Of a stretch of 22,800 nt of DNA, positions 1-8,338 are shown in pieces; position 1 is the first letter of the stretch, and every line of letters starts with the position of its first letter. This DNA comes from Halocaridina rubra. Lineage: Eukaryota > Arthropoda > Malacostraca > Decapoda > Atyidae. The notes under the pieces are model-generated. The model made no database searches and was not told where the DNA came from. It saw nothing but the letters and a program-made list of their open reading frames with translations. The stretch lies in contig JAXCGZ010021988.1 in the NCBI GenBank assembly GCA_037179515.1, forward strand, positions 1-22,800, in the 5' to 3' direction. Both the position numbers and the translations under genes were made by a program.

Positions 1-701
1 TTGTCTAATGCCGGCCCTTGAGCTTCTATCACTGCAATCTGAGGTACTGTGTGGAGAATTGTAGCTCGCGAATCTATCATCATCTAAGGGCCTAATCCTC
101 CATATCTCTAGGTCCTCAGTACTTTGACTATTTTCTCAGTCTCCTTTTCCTTTGTGTATCATTACCTCATCTCTGCCTTGTCCATAACCTTTTTCTTTTC
201 CTTCATCTTAATGTTTTCTCGTGCCCGGGCCTTTATTGATGAGGGAAGAGTGTGTGCAAGAGATAAGAATGAGTAGAGGAAGATTGTGTATAGGTGAAAC
301 AGGCCAAAGGAATTTCTCGCACCTGCTAGCACAGTGAACTGTGATGGATGAGTATAAGGGGAGTTGCCATGCGATGAAGCAGTGGGGGTAAACCAGTTGC
401 GGCTGTCGGGCCTATTTGTAGAATATCCTTGCCCACCTACCTTTCGGATGATCCAAACAGGGTGGAAGGGGGGGGGGATGTGGCAACCCTTTATCCCCAA
501 GGAGCCAAGAGGAGTGATTGAGGTATGTGTGGATTGTTGTGAATGTGTGTTTCTTGGCTCGGCCACCCCCCTTACAAGGGGGAATGAGGCCATGTATATG
601 TATTTAATGATACACCACTTAGAAGCGTATCACAAGGTGATTATCTGAATGTAAATTATAACATGCTGAATTTGTCAGTTATAAATACATTATTTTTTCA
701 G
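1..701. other. Presumed intron or upstream sequence of the channel gene; no exon recognised
   Basis: Because the exon at 702 starts in the middle of a receptor, earlier exons must lie upstream, and most of this stretch is probably intron. I found no segment resembling a Cys-loop ligand-binding exon here. It contains a run of ten G (468-477) and a 9-bp inverted repeat (GAGCCAAGA at 502-510, TCTTGGCTC at 552-560). Frames open on both strands across 162-648 have no recognisable domain. The region ends with a T-rich tract and the AG acceptor at 700-701. Confidence 0.5.
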
Positions 702-900
702 CTACCTTCCCATCGGTGCAACTGCGCATTATTTTGGTACGCAATATTAGTTACCACCTCATGAACACCTATATTCCCTCTGGTCTCTTTGTGATTGTAT
801 CCTGGCTAACATTCTTTATTCCTTTGGATATTGTGCCTGGCAGAATGGTTTTAACCATCACAACACTACTCACGATGGTCTCCATGTTTAGCACTGTCAG
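702..900 (+). CDS. Cys-loop ligand-gated ion channel, exon with TM1 and TM2 (partial gene)
   Basis: This is an internal exon of a pentameric ligand-gated ion channel subunit, a plasma-membrane neurotransmitter-type receptor. It is flanked by a polypyrimidine AG acceptor (700-701) and a GTATGT donor at 901. The exon starts with two bases of a split codon and then reads TFPSVQLRI, the usual lead-in to TM1. TM1 includes YHLMNTYIPSGLFVIVSW, with the family's Y-P-S and SW marks. TM2 is PGRMVLTITTLLTM, matching the invertebrate anion-channel pattern PARxxLxITTxLTM. Counting the Arg as 0', position 2' is Val, 6' Thr and 9' Leu. The canonical PAR is PGR here. Together with the next two exons it supplies all four membrane segments. 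The closest group by eye is the GABA/glutamate/glycine-type (chloride) receptors of arthropods; the ligand cannot be inferred because the extracellular domain lies outside the window. Confidence 0.88.
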
Positions 901-1116
901 GTATGTGACTTAAAACTTAATGAAACTTTTCTGTCTATCTGTTCCTTGCACTCATACCGATTCTTCATAATCAGTGACTAATAATGACGCAATTAACAAA
1001 TATCATTCTATTTCTCATAAAACTGAATATTACTCAAGCTCAGATATCTGAGACAAATTTATTGAAGACATATCCACAAAATCACAAGATCCTAAGTTTT
1101 CTTTTTTTCTACTCAG

Positions 1117-1324
1117 GCAGGAAAGCCCAAAGGTATCCTATGCGAAAGCCATTGATATGTGGATGTTCTCTTGTATCATAATTGTGTTTATAGTATTGGT
1201 AGAATACACTTTTGTGGTCTTTCTACACTTCCGAGCAAAAAAATTCAGTGAAGCAGAACCGATGGATGCCAAATCCAATAAACGGCAACAGGCTTTCCTG
1301 AAAACTATCACTCCCGAGGATCAC
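1117..1324 (+). CDS. Cys-loop ligand-gated ion channel, exon with the TM2-TM3 loop and TM3
   Basis: This exon follows a 216-bp intron (901-1116, GT-AG). The split codon AG|G restores Arg, and the frame continues QESPKVSYAKAIDMW. That is the TM2-TM3 linker and start of TM3 typical of arthropod anion-selective Cys-loop receptors (compare the PxVSYxKAxDxW signature of GluCl and pHCl-type subunits). TM3 is the hydrophobic run from about AIDMW to VVFLHF. The exon ends in the cytoplasmic loop, in KRQQAFLKTITPEDH, with a GTGAGT donor at 1325 in phase 0. The linker and intact splice sites argue that this is a working gene and not a pseudogene. Confidence 0.88.
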
Positions 1325-1635
1325 GTGAGTCTCCTTTTAGTTCAATTTGATTTGGCTCCATTATCATTGGATTACAATCCAGAAATAGTTTCATTGTTTG
1401 AAATGTCTCATAAGACGGGTTGATGATATATTTACAGTAATTATATATTCATTCAATATGATAGTTTATCATAATTCTTTAAGCATAAAGTTGTCGTTTT
1501 TATATAAATAAATAAAATAATAATATGGTCGATACGAAGGAGAAAACTAAGTCTTAGCTATAATTTGAAATTGATAATGTTAGAGAATTCCACGAAATAA
1601 TGGTAGGTTAATTATTATCAAAAGGGAAAAAATCG

Positions 1636-1690
1636 CATTATTATTATTTGTATTCAATTATTACTATTATTATTATTATTTTTATTATAA
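1636..1690. repeat. ATT trinucleotide microsatellite
   Basis: An imperfect run of ATT/TTA units lies in the intron (1325-1721) between the TM3 and TM4 exons. The rest of the intron is AT-rich with no recognisable gene. Confidence 0.75.
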
Positions 1691-1721
1691 TATGTTAACG
1701 ACTTCTTTTATCCTCGTACAG

Positions 1722-1883
1722 AACGGGAATGAATCAGCAAGGGAAAAGAGAACGCGGGTCAACTTCTATTACATGTGGGAAATCAGACTGGAGAAATATA
1801 CAGTGATTATTCTCTCTTTAGCATTCCTCCTTTTCAATCTGATCTATTGGCCATTCTGGTTATCCTTTCGGCGAGGGACGTAA
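1722..1883 (+). CDS. Cys-loop ligand-gated ion channel, terminal exon with TM4 and stop
   Basis: The last coding exon begins after an AG acceptor at 1720-1721 in phase 0, matching the donor phase at 1325, and ends with TAA at 1881-1883. It encodes 53 residues. The first 25 or so are basic and polar (REKRTRVN), forming the end of the cytoplasmic loop; the segment from about TVIILSLAFLLF to YWPFWL is TM4. The C-terminus is short (SFRRGT), as expected for this superfamily. The TM3-TM4 loop across both exons is only about 50 residues, short for the family but within the range of invertebrate anion channels. No clear AATAAA was located just downstream, so the 3' UTR end is not placed. Confidence 0.88.
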   Translation, partial: NGNESAREKRTRVNFYYMWEIRLEKYTVIILSLAFLLFNLIYWPFWLSFRRGT

Positions 1884-2000
1884 AACAAACTCACCGGAGT
1901 TAGTAGACTAGTAATAGGAACAATTTATAAAGAATACGGATCTTGTAAAAGAGAGTAACCCTTTCTAAGCTTACTCATAATTATGCGGTAAAACTCCACT

Positions 2001-2174
2001 CAACATAACCTAACCTAGGCTAACCTAACCCAACCAGACCCAGCTAATCCCAACCCGACCTAACCTAACCTAAAGTAACCTAAACCAACCCAACCTAACC
2101 TTAACTAAAGTAACCTGAACCAACCCAATCAGGCTAACCTATAGTAACCTAAACAAACCCAATTCAACCTAACA
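2001..2174. repeat. Degenerate interstitial telomere-like CCTAA repeats
   Basis: About 175 bp is built of five- and six-base variants of CCTAA (TAACCTAACC, CTAACCCAACC, AAAGTAACCTAAACC). CCTAA is the complement of the TTAGG telomere unit used by most arthropods. The copies are diverged and lie just downstream of the ion channel's last exon, so this is an old interstitial tract and not a chromosome end. An (AACCT)n simple repeat unrelated to telomeres is an alternative reading. Confidence 0.75.
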
Positions 2175-2320
2175 AATTATTTAAGTTTCCATGGAATTCT
2201 GGGGGTTGCTCATCTTTGCAAGATCCAAATATAAGGTAGAAACACAGTTATTTAGTCTCAGCTTTGGACATACATACTTAATCAGAAAATTAATAATATT
2301 ATCTTTGAGGCTATCTAAGT

Positions 2321-2595
2321 GACCAACGGCCATGGTGGGTACGCCGCTTTTTTTTTTTCCAGAGAGGTTAAGCCCTTTTGGGTCTGATAAGTACTTGGAT
2401 GGGTATCCACTGAGGAATGCCTGATGCTGTTAGGAAGTAATGGGTCCGTCGCTGTGGCAGAGTGCTCGATTTGGGAAGTGATAGGCCCATGTTCGAACCC
2501 GCGGCGGTGTGTTAGAAAGGGCACCCAGTCTTAGTACTCTGGCCTCAGTCCATCTTTGCTCACCCCCATATAGGGAATAATTGTGATACATAAAA
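2321..2595 (+). mobile_element. Composite SINE with 5S rRNA-like head and tRNA-like second part
   Basis: Positions 2321-2434 read like a degraded 5S rRNA gene: CCAACGGCCAT near the start, GAGGTTAAGCCC in the middle, then AGTACTTGGATGGG and a TGCTGTTAGG end, all in the order of eukaryotic 5S rRNA. A T-run has replaced part of the middle. From about 2441 a tRNA-like part follows, with an A box (TGGCAGAGTGCTC from 2455) and a B box (GTTCGAACCC, 2491-2500). After this comes the core TTAGAAAGGGCACCCAGTCT (2512-2531), shared in diverged form with three other SINEs in the window, and an A-rich tail near 2590. 5S-headed SINEs (SINE3 class) are known; the tandem 5S plus tRNA arrangement could also be an independent 5S insertion beside a tRNA SINE. 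Confidence 0.75.
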
Positions 2596-2599
2596 CTTA

Positions 2600-3008
2600 A
2601 ACAAAAATAATTGCATGATGATAGCTAAATGGATGTGGTTTTCTGCACTAAAAATATCAATCATGTCTTTTCAGTTACTGTACTATAAGTTCCTCATTAA
2701 TTATTTGGCTAATTTTGTTTAAGAAGGAAAGAGAAATTGGGAGAGTAAATTTGCAATGAGAATTCGAAAAATTAAGGGGCAAATAGACAAATATATAAAT
2801 AAATACGAAGACCCTAATCGTAAAATAAGTAGTATTCCTTATCCACTCAAAATACTATTTTTGTGTGTGTGTGAACTAGCTCTCCTATTCACTTATCAAT
2901 TATTCTATGTGTGTGGAATACCCTTAAAGGGATGCATAAAAATGGCGCTTTGGAAAAACAAATGAAAAACGTATTCAATGGATGCATAATAACGGCACTT
3001 AAAAAAAA
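2600..3008. other. AT-rich stretch with a diverged 50-bp tandem duplication
   Basis: No coding signal was recognised. GATGCATAAA at 2931 and GATGCATAAT at 2981 begin two diverged copies of a unit of about 50 bp containing ATGGCGCTT or ACGGCACTT and an A-rich end. The short open frame over 2756-2965 shows no domain. Confidence 0.5.
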
Positions 3009-3009
3009 A

Positions 3010-3480
3010 TGAAAATGGTATCTCTCGAGTCTACCCATAAAAACCCTCCACACCTTTTCCCTGCTTTCCTTCTCTTTTATCTCCTACCCGGGAGTAGAAG
3101 TTGTAGGTCTCGCAAAAGAAAGACACTACCTTCAATACCCTTAACCCTATCCGCTGTGAACCTCTGGAATATTCCCTACAGACGATACTAGGGTCATGGA
3201 CATCTCATCCGGAACTCCTAATCAGGCCTTCCTCACCCTAGTTAACACATCTGCCTTGTCCCTCTCCAAGGGCACAAAACATAGGCGCAACTCTATCCCA
3301 TACTCCTCTGTCAGCTCTCGCAAGGTTCCCAAAGCGGTGCTGAGCTATCATTTCCAAGGCTCCTTTCGTCCGAATCCTGTGCTCTGCTGTTACAGTCGAC
3401 TTCAAGCAACCAAATACTGTTGCAGAGTCCATCTTCACCTCAACATCTCGCAGTCCTCACTTCACAGCTAGATTGACTCC
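3010..3480 (-). pseudogene. Older LTR element: end of RNase H and start of integrase region (interrupted copy, distal part)
   Basis: Read from 3480 downward, this continues the RNase H frame that stops at 8334 on the other side of the younger insertion. Visible marks are KMDSATVFG (a catalytic-Asp segment), RIRTKGALEMI, and, after a frameshift near 3260, KADVLTRV (the final RNase H Asp segment). One TGA replaces an expected Trp codon shortly after 3480, another stop follows ADVLTRVRKA, and several more lie below 3180, so the copy is dead. The integrase catalytic core is not recognisable and the copy seems to fade out near 3010. Low-scoring frames in either direction here are explained by this remnant. 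Confidence 0.75.
3476..3480. repeat. Target-site duplication, left copy (ACTCC)
   Basis: Five bases directly outside the left LTR, repeated exactly at 8334-8338 outside the right LTR. Five base pairs is a normal duplication size for Ty3/Gypsy integrases. Confidence 0.9.
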
Positions 3481-3670
3481 TGTAAAGGTTTGTATTAATA
3501 ATGAGCGTATATCATGGCTTCCAGTTTATTGTTGCAAGATGGGTGCCGGTCGGCTCAATCAATATAAACATTAGAAACCAAATAGGTAGAAGTACAATGA
3601 AAACAAAAGAGGTGCGATAAAGGGAATAACCTTATTATCAATAAAGGATTAGATCACTTATATCATAACA
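3481..3670 (-). repeat. 3' LTR of the Ty3/Gypsy element
   Basis: 190 bp, identical by eye to 8144-8333. On the element's sense strand it begins TGTTATGATATAAG and ends TTTACA. A polyadenylation-type AATAAA lies on the sense strand (plus-strand TTTATT at 3525-3530). The TATAAG near its start is too close to the LTR edge to be confidently a TATA box. Confidence 0.93.
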
Positions 3671-3682
3671 TTCCTTTCCCCT
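3671..3682 (-). promoter_or_regulatory. Polypurine tract (plus-strand primer)
   Basis: On the sense strand AGGGGAAAGGAA directly abuts the 3' LTR. This is where the RNase H-resistant primer for second-strand DNA synthesis of an LTR retroelement is expected. Confidence 0.88.
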
Positions 3683-3776
3683 AGAATTTGCAATACATCA
3701 CATATAAAAAATAAGTCATCAACTTCTTAAAACAAGGCACACATGAAAATTCTATATAAGGAGTTCAAAACACTAT

Positions 3777-6700
3777 TTACAAATTAAGACGATCAGGGGG
3801 CTTGATATTTCTCTGAGACCTTCTCACTACTGGAGTCTGTATAGGTAACTCATCACATGCACTATTACTTACATCTCTTGAAGGTACATTAATAACATCT
3901 TTTGAAAGTACACCATTTGTTTCTATAATATTAGAATTGGTTGTTAATTCACTAGGAACACTTGTTACAACAGGATTATCAGCTTCAATTTCACTTACAA
4001 CAGGATTATCATAATCATTATTCAACATTTCATTATTAGACTGATTGAAATCTCCAAAATATCTATGCATCAATTGATCAGAATGTCTTTTCCATATCAT
4101 ATTCCCTGAACAATGTACTTGCACTTTATAATTTCTTAAACCCAATACTTCTACAATTCTACCTTCCACCCATAGTGGACCTTTACCATAGTTACGTGCA
4201 AACACAGCATCATCAACTTTGTACATGTTTTCTTCATTTGAAAGACTATCATTACATTCTTTACTTTCTTTCAGCTTTACATCTACAGTACCTCTGAAAT
4301 TTCTATTAAACATAATCTCTGCAGGAGCTTTTCCTGTAGCAGAATGTACAGTTCTTCTATAGTTATAAAGAAAACGACAAACTCTAGTAGTATAATCTCC
4401 CTCTTTAAATTTCCTTAAACCCTCCTTAAATGTCCTTACAGCTCTTTCTGCAAGACCATTAGAGGCTGGATGATAAGGGGCAGGACAAACATGTTTTATA
4501 CCATTCTTTTGCAAAAACACCTTCATTTCCTGTGATACAAAATTAGGAGCATTATCTGACACTATCATGTCTGGCAAGCCAAAATTAGAAAATACTTTCC
4601 TTAGGTGATTTATAGTGACACCAGATGTTGCAGAACTAGAGAACTGTATATCTAAGAACTTACTATAAGAATCAATGACAATTAGAAAATATTTACCATC
4701 AATAGGACCTGCATAGTCCATATGGACCCTAGACCATGGTTTTCCCGTATTAGGCCATGACAAAGTATTAGCTGGTGGTTGTTTATACTTCTTAAAACAA
4801 ATATTACAATTCTTTGTCATCTCTGCAAGGTCTTGGTCAATCTTTGGCCACCAAACCCATTTCCTAGCCTCTGCTTTCATGGCATTTATTCCATTATGAC
4901 CATTATGTAAATGAGTCAATATCTTACACCTCAACTCTACAGGTATTACAATACGATTCCTGTATAACACTACATCATTATGAAGAGACAATTCATCTTT
5001 AACATTACCATATTCCATGAGTAACAAATTATTTTCTTTAGACCAACCAAATCTTAGACAATTAATTAACTGAGACATCACTTTATCTTTCTTATTATAT
5101 TGTCTAATTACCTTATAAGAAATTTCATCAAAATCAAGCAATTCCACTAATCTTACATACTCAGCAGGAATCCCAGACTGAATTTCATCTTCTACTGGAA
5201 GACGGCTAAGTGCATCGGCAATAACATTTTCCTTTCCAGGTTTATGCACTAGATCAAAGTCATATTGAGAAAGTAACAAAGCCCATCTTTGTATCCTAGA
5301 ATTGGCATTCTGAGGAATTGGCTTATCTTTACCAAACAATCCTAAAAGTGGTTTATGGTCCGTTCTGGCCATAAATTTTCTACCCAAAAGAAAATATCTA
5401 AATCTTTTGACAGCGAAAATCAAAGACAATCCTTCTTTATCCAACTGTGAATATTTCATCTCAGCACTACTCAATTTCTTACTTGCAAAATAAATAGGTC
5501 TTTCTACTCCATTGACCTTTTGCAATAACACACATCCTACACCAACAGGTGAAGCATCAACTTCTACAATCAAGGGATATGACCCATCAAAATTTACTAA
5601 TACTTTAGAGTCTACAAAATCTTGTTTAAGACATTTAAATGCATTCTGTTCAATCTTTGTCCATTCAAACTTGGCACCTTTTTTCAGTAAATCATACAAT
5701 GGAGCTGATTTAGTTGAAAAATTCTTAATAAATCTACAGTAAAATGTAATCATCCCTAAAAATGAGTGGACCTCTGCTACTGAGGTAGGACAAGGAGCAT
5801 CCAAAATTGCTTTAACCTTCTTTGGGGATGGTTTTATTCCTTCACTTGATATACAGTAACCTAAATATTCAATACATTCCATATTTAAAACTGTTTTACT
5901 CTTATTTATCTGTACATTATGAGATTGCAACACATTTAAAACTTTCTTGAGTCTCTCATCATGCTCATCTTTAGTTTCACCACTGACAACTATATCATCC
6001 ATATATGCAGCAACACCATCAATATTACATAAGATCTGTGAAATAAATCTTTGAAAAATACCAGGAGAAGAGGACAAGCCAAAGGGCAACCTCTTGTATT
6101 TATACATTCCTTTGTGTGTATTAATAACTAAAAACTCTTGACTTTGTTCTTCAACAGGTATTTGCAAATATGCATTCTTCAAATCAATCTTAGAAAAAAT
6201 TTTGCCTTTGCCAACACTGCACAAAAGTTCATCAATCTTAGGCAAGGGGTATTTATCACATTGTATTTGCTTATTCAAATGCTTAAAATCTGCACATATG
6301 CGAATTTCTTTCTTATTCTCTTTTAACACAGGTACAATAGGTGCAGCCCATTCACTATGAGATACAGATTCTATAATATTTTCACTTGCAAGTTTATCAA
6401 TGGCCTCTTCAACTATCTCTTTATGGTAAAATGGAACAGTACGTGCTTTTACAAACTTTGGAATAGCATCACTCTTTATATGAATTTTAGCTACAATGCT
6501 AGAAATAGGTTTGCTTACATTAACATTATAATCTTCAAACACTTGTTCAACACTTACATTATGAACATTGTTAACCTTGGTACTTCCATCTAATCCTGCT
6601 AAATAAATACCAACTTGTTTCATTAGATTTTTACCACATAAATGTGTATTCTTTGAACCAACAACATAAAAGACTTGTGATACATTATATCCATTATACA

Positions 6701-7811
6701 CAACAGGAGCAACCACTTTTCCCAAAACCTTTATTTGAAAATCATCATAAGCCTGTAAGGGTTTCTTACATTGTTCAATTTTCAAATTCAACTTCTCAAC
6801 CCAATCTTTATTCAAAGTTGAAACAGTAGCACCACTATCAACCTCAAAAGGAACTTGGATCTTATTAACAGAAAAATAAAATTGTTCAGCATGAACAGCA
6901 TAGATTTTATCTCTGACAGTTAACACTTTATCATCCTCATCATCATTATCACTTAATGATACATCTTGATCATTCACAATCTTTACAGTTTTCCTACTAT
7001 TAAACTTAGGTTTACTCCTAAAATCTTTCTTGCTTGGTCTATTTGAACCTTTAGCTGTACTATAACCACTCTCTCTTTTGGCTTCTTTACAAACCTTCTG
7101 TAAATGACCCTTTTTATGACAATTATAACATGATAAATGCTTAAATCTACAATAAAAGCTGTCATGAGAGGAACCACAATGTTGACAAGATAAACCTACA
7201 TATTTTCTTCTTACAACCTGAACCTGTGACTGAACCTCATCTTTCTCACTTACAAATGCTTTTTCCATGTTCAAAATTCCCTCCAAAATAGCCTGAGAGG
7301 TCATTGCTTGGAGATCTATGTTGAGAGCCACTATATTTGAAAAATAAACTTCAGCATCTACAGCCATAAATAACTGATCTCTTACTCTACCATCAAATTG
7401 GTTGCCAAAATTACAATGCTTTGCTAGAGCCTTTAAATCAGCATACAATTCTTTTACACTCTCATCCTTCCTTTTTTTTCTTTGCTGGAAGGCTAGCAAA
7501 CTTCTGTGATAAGAAGGCGTAACAATAAAATGACCTTTCAATAACTGAACCAAGTCTGCATAAGACTTTGTGTGGGGCAAATCAGGAGCACAAAGATTGC
7601 CTAAAACACTAAAAACATCAGTACCCAATGACACAAGCAGGAGATTTTTTTTCTCGTCAGCCTCAGTGACATTTAAATGACTAAAATGTGCCTCTAATAG
7701 GCTTAGCCATAATTCCAAGGAAATTTTCGATGGATTAAAACAATCAATTCTAATCTGATTCAACGACGACGACATTGCGGACCTATTCTGTAATATTACC
7801 AGTATCCACAA
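3777..7811 (-). CDS. Gag-Pol polyprotein of the Ty3/Gypsy retrotransposon
   Basis: A single intact frame of 1344 residues fuses Gag and Pol, with no frameshift between them. Residues 1-200 are Gag (QQRKKRKDESVKELYADL at about 109-126). Zinc knuckles follow: C209-C212-H216-C221 and a classical C228-C231-H236-C241. An acidic linker (about 286-296) leads to the aspartic protease D325-S-G. RT spans about 455-640, with D543 and YMDD at 603-606. RNase H keeps D752, E793, D818 and D866. Integrase has a His/Cys zinc region ending C1002-C1005 and the triad D1032, D1086, E1122 with 35 residues between the last two. A chromatin or RNA-binding-like tail ends at RRSQRNIKPPDRL. All catalytic residues are present. 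Met13 (codon at 7773-7775) may be the true start, since MSSSLNQ better resembles a Gag N-terminus. The stop lies 94 bp before the purine tract. Confidence 0.95.
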   Translation of the reverse strand: MWILVILQNRSAMSSSLNQIRIDCFNPSKISLELWLSLLEAHFSHLNVTEADEKKNLLLVSLGTDVFSVLGNLCAPDLPHTKSYADLVQLLKGHFIVTPSYHRSLLAFQQRKKRKDESVKELYADLKALAKHCNFGNQFDGRVRDQLFMAVDAEVYFSNIVALNIDLQAMTSQAILEGILNMEKAFVSEKDEVQSQVQVVRRKYVGLSCQHCGSSHDSFYCRFKHLSCYNCHKKGHLQKVCKEAKRESGYSTAKGSNRPSKKDFRSKPKFNSRKTVKIVNDQDVSLSDNDDEDDKVLTVRDKIYAVHAEQFYFSVNKIQVPFEVDSGATVSTLNKDWVEKLNLKIEQCKKPLQAYDDFQIKVLGKVVAPVVYNGYNVSQVFYVVGSKNTHLCGKNLMKQVGIYLAGLDGSTKVNNVHNVSVEQVFEDYNVNVSKPISSIVAKIHIKSDAIPKFVKARTVPFYHKEIVEEAIDKLASENIIESVSHSEWAAPIVPVLKENKKEIRICADFKHLNKQIQCDKYPLPKIDELLCSVGKGKIFSKIDLKNAYLQIPVEEQSQEFLVINTHKGMYKYKRLPFGLSSSPGIFQRFISQILCNIDGVAAYMDDIVVSGETKDEHDERLKKVLNVLQSHNVQINKSKTVLNMECIEYLGYCISSEGIKPSPKKVKAILDAPCPTSVAEVHSFLGMITFYCRFIKNFSTKSAPLYDLLKKGAKFEWTKIEQNAFKCLKQDFVDSKVLVNFDGSYPLIVEVDASPVGVGCVLLQKVNGVERPIYFASKKLSSAEMKYSQLDKEGLSLIFAVKRFRYFLLGRKFMARTDHKPLLGLFGKDKPIPQNANSRIQRWALLLSQYDFDLVHKPGKENVIADALSRLPVEDEIQSGIPAEYVRLVELLDFDEISYKVIRQYNKKDKVMSQLINCLRFGWSKENNLLLMEYGNVKDELSLHNDVVLYRNRIVIPVELRCKILTHLHNGHNGINAMKAEARKWVWWPKIDQDLAEMTKNCNICFKKYKQPPANTLSWPNTGKPWSRVHMDYAGPIDGKYFLIVIDSYSKFLDIQFSSSATSGVTINHLRKVFSNFGLPDMIVSDNAPNFVSQEMKVFLQKNGIKHVCPAPYHPASNGLAERAVRTFKEGLRKFKEGDYTTRVCRFLYNYRRTVHSATGKAPAEIMFNRNFRGTVDVKLKESKECNDSLSNEENMYKVDDAVFARNYGKGPLWVEGRIVEVLGLRNYKVQVHCSGNMIWKRHSDQLMHRYFGDFNQSNNEMLNNDYDNPVVSEIEADNPVVTSVPSELTTNSNIIETNGVLSKDVINVPSRDVSNSACDELPIQTPVVRRSQRNIKPPDRLNL

Positions 7812-8143
7812 ACACTTAGGCTAATGTAGCACCCAAACAACCGACAATTCGATATGCTAGGGTAGCAAAAACGTATGCTAGGCTTGAAGAAACATGCGCC
7901 CAAAACTGCAGCAACATCATACAGGGCACCTAGGCTTAAATCCAACACTAGCCTAGTCGAGGTGAATCACGCAGCATCAATCCAGGATCCAATTAGGCAT
8001 AACCATGGTAGCCTAATCCTGGCGTCGGCAAACAAAACATTTGGCACCTACCAGAAATCTTGCAAGGTGAATCTATTTAAGCCAGTAATATAACCAAACT
8101 CAAGAGGTTTCCCATATCCATGAAGGGTTTACTCGTCGCCAAA
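7812..8143 (-). other. Untranslated leader of the retrotransposon, with repeated TAGGC/GCCTA motifs
   Basis: This is the region between the 5' LTR and the Gag start. Read on the plus strand, TAGGC, GCCTA or close variants occur around 7817, 7857, 7879, 7930, 7949, 7994 and 8009, in both orientations, including CTAGCCTAG. The opposed copies could pair in RNA. Leaders of LTR elements commonly hold packaging and dimerisation signals; assigning that role here is inference. The + strand open frame at 7875-8093 has no domain and is ignored. Confidence 0.6.
8132..8141 (-). promoter_or_regulatory. Primer-binding site, probably for tRNA-Ser(GCU)
   Basis: Two bases inside the 5' LTR, the sense strand reads TGGCGACGAG. 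This is complementary to a tRNA 3' end CTCGTCG plus CCA, which matches animal tRNA-Ser(GCU) as I know it. The match covers ten bases and stops there. Confidence 0.75.
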
Positions 8144-8333
8144 TGTAAAGGTTTGTATTAATAATGAGCGTATATCATGGCTTCCAGTTTATTGTTGCAA
8201 GATGGGTGCCGGTCGGCTCAATCAATATAAACATTAGAAACCAAATAGGTAGAAGTACAATGAAAACAAAAGAGGTGCGATAAAGGGAATAACCTTATTA
8301 TCAATAAAGGATTAGATCACTTATATCATAACA
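8144..8333 (-). repeat. 5' LTR of the Ty3/Gypsy element
   Basis: A 190-bp terminal repeat, identical by eye to 3481-3670, with TG...CA ends. It would carry the promoter and transcription start of the element; AATAAA on the sense strand corresponds to plus-strand 8188-8193. Confidence 0.93.
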
Positions 8334-8338
8334 ACTCC
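8334..8338. repeat. Target-site duplication, right copy (ACTCC)
   Basis: Exact copy of 3476-3480, directly outside the 5' LTR. Removing the element and one copy restores the reading frame of the older element. Confidence 0.9.

Larger units (their letters stand above)
3481..8333 (-). mobile_element. Complete Ty3/Gypsy-type LTR retrotransposon
   Basis: A 4853-bp element with 190-bp terminal direct repeats that I read as identical (both TG...CA), a 5-bp target duplication, a primer-binding site next to the 5' LTR, a purine tract next to the 3' LTR, and one uninterrupted Gag-Pol frame. The Pol order protease, RT, RNase H, integrase places it in Ty3/Gypsy (Metaviridae-like) rather than Ty1/Copia. 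The Gag style, the HSATGKAPAE stretch after integrase and the RRSQRNIKPPDRL tail resemble the Mag/K02A2.6-like invertebrate lineages (inference by eye). No envelope frame is present. Identical LTRs and an intact frame mean a recent insertion and possible current activity. It lies inside an older element. Confidence 0.95.

Noticed and set aside
162..593. 143-codon open frame on the - strand (and an overlapping + frame at 364-648)
   Set aside because: No recognisable domain, low-complexity Lys-rich end, and both strands are open over the same bases, as happens by chance in GC-richer DNA. It may be a repeat fragment but I cannot support it as a gene.
2321..2434. Functional 5S rRNA gene
   Set aside because: The middle is replaced by a T-run and many positions are changed, so it is a derived copy.
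2441..2512. Functional tRNA gene
   Set aside because: A and B boxes are present but the arms do not form a clean cloverleaf, and a SINE core and tail follow. The same holds for 13981, 15529 and 16769.
5512..6829. Several short + strand frames inside the retrotransposon
   Set aside because: They are shadows on the opposite strand of the intact Gag-Pol frame.
7875..8093. 72-codon + strand frame in the retrotransposon leader
   Set aside because: Antisense to the leader, with no domain; not needed to explain the region.
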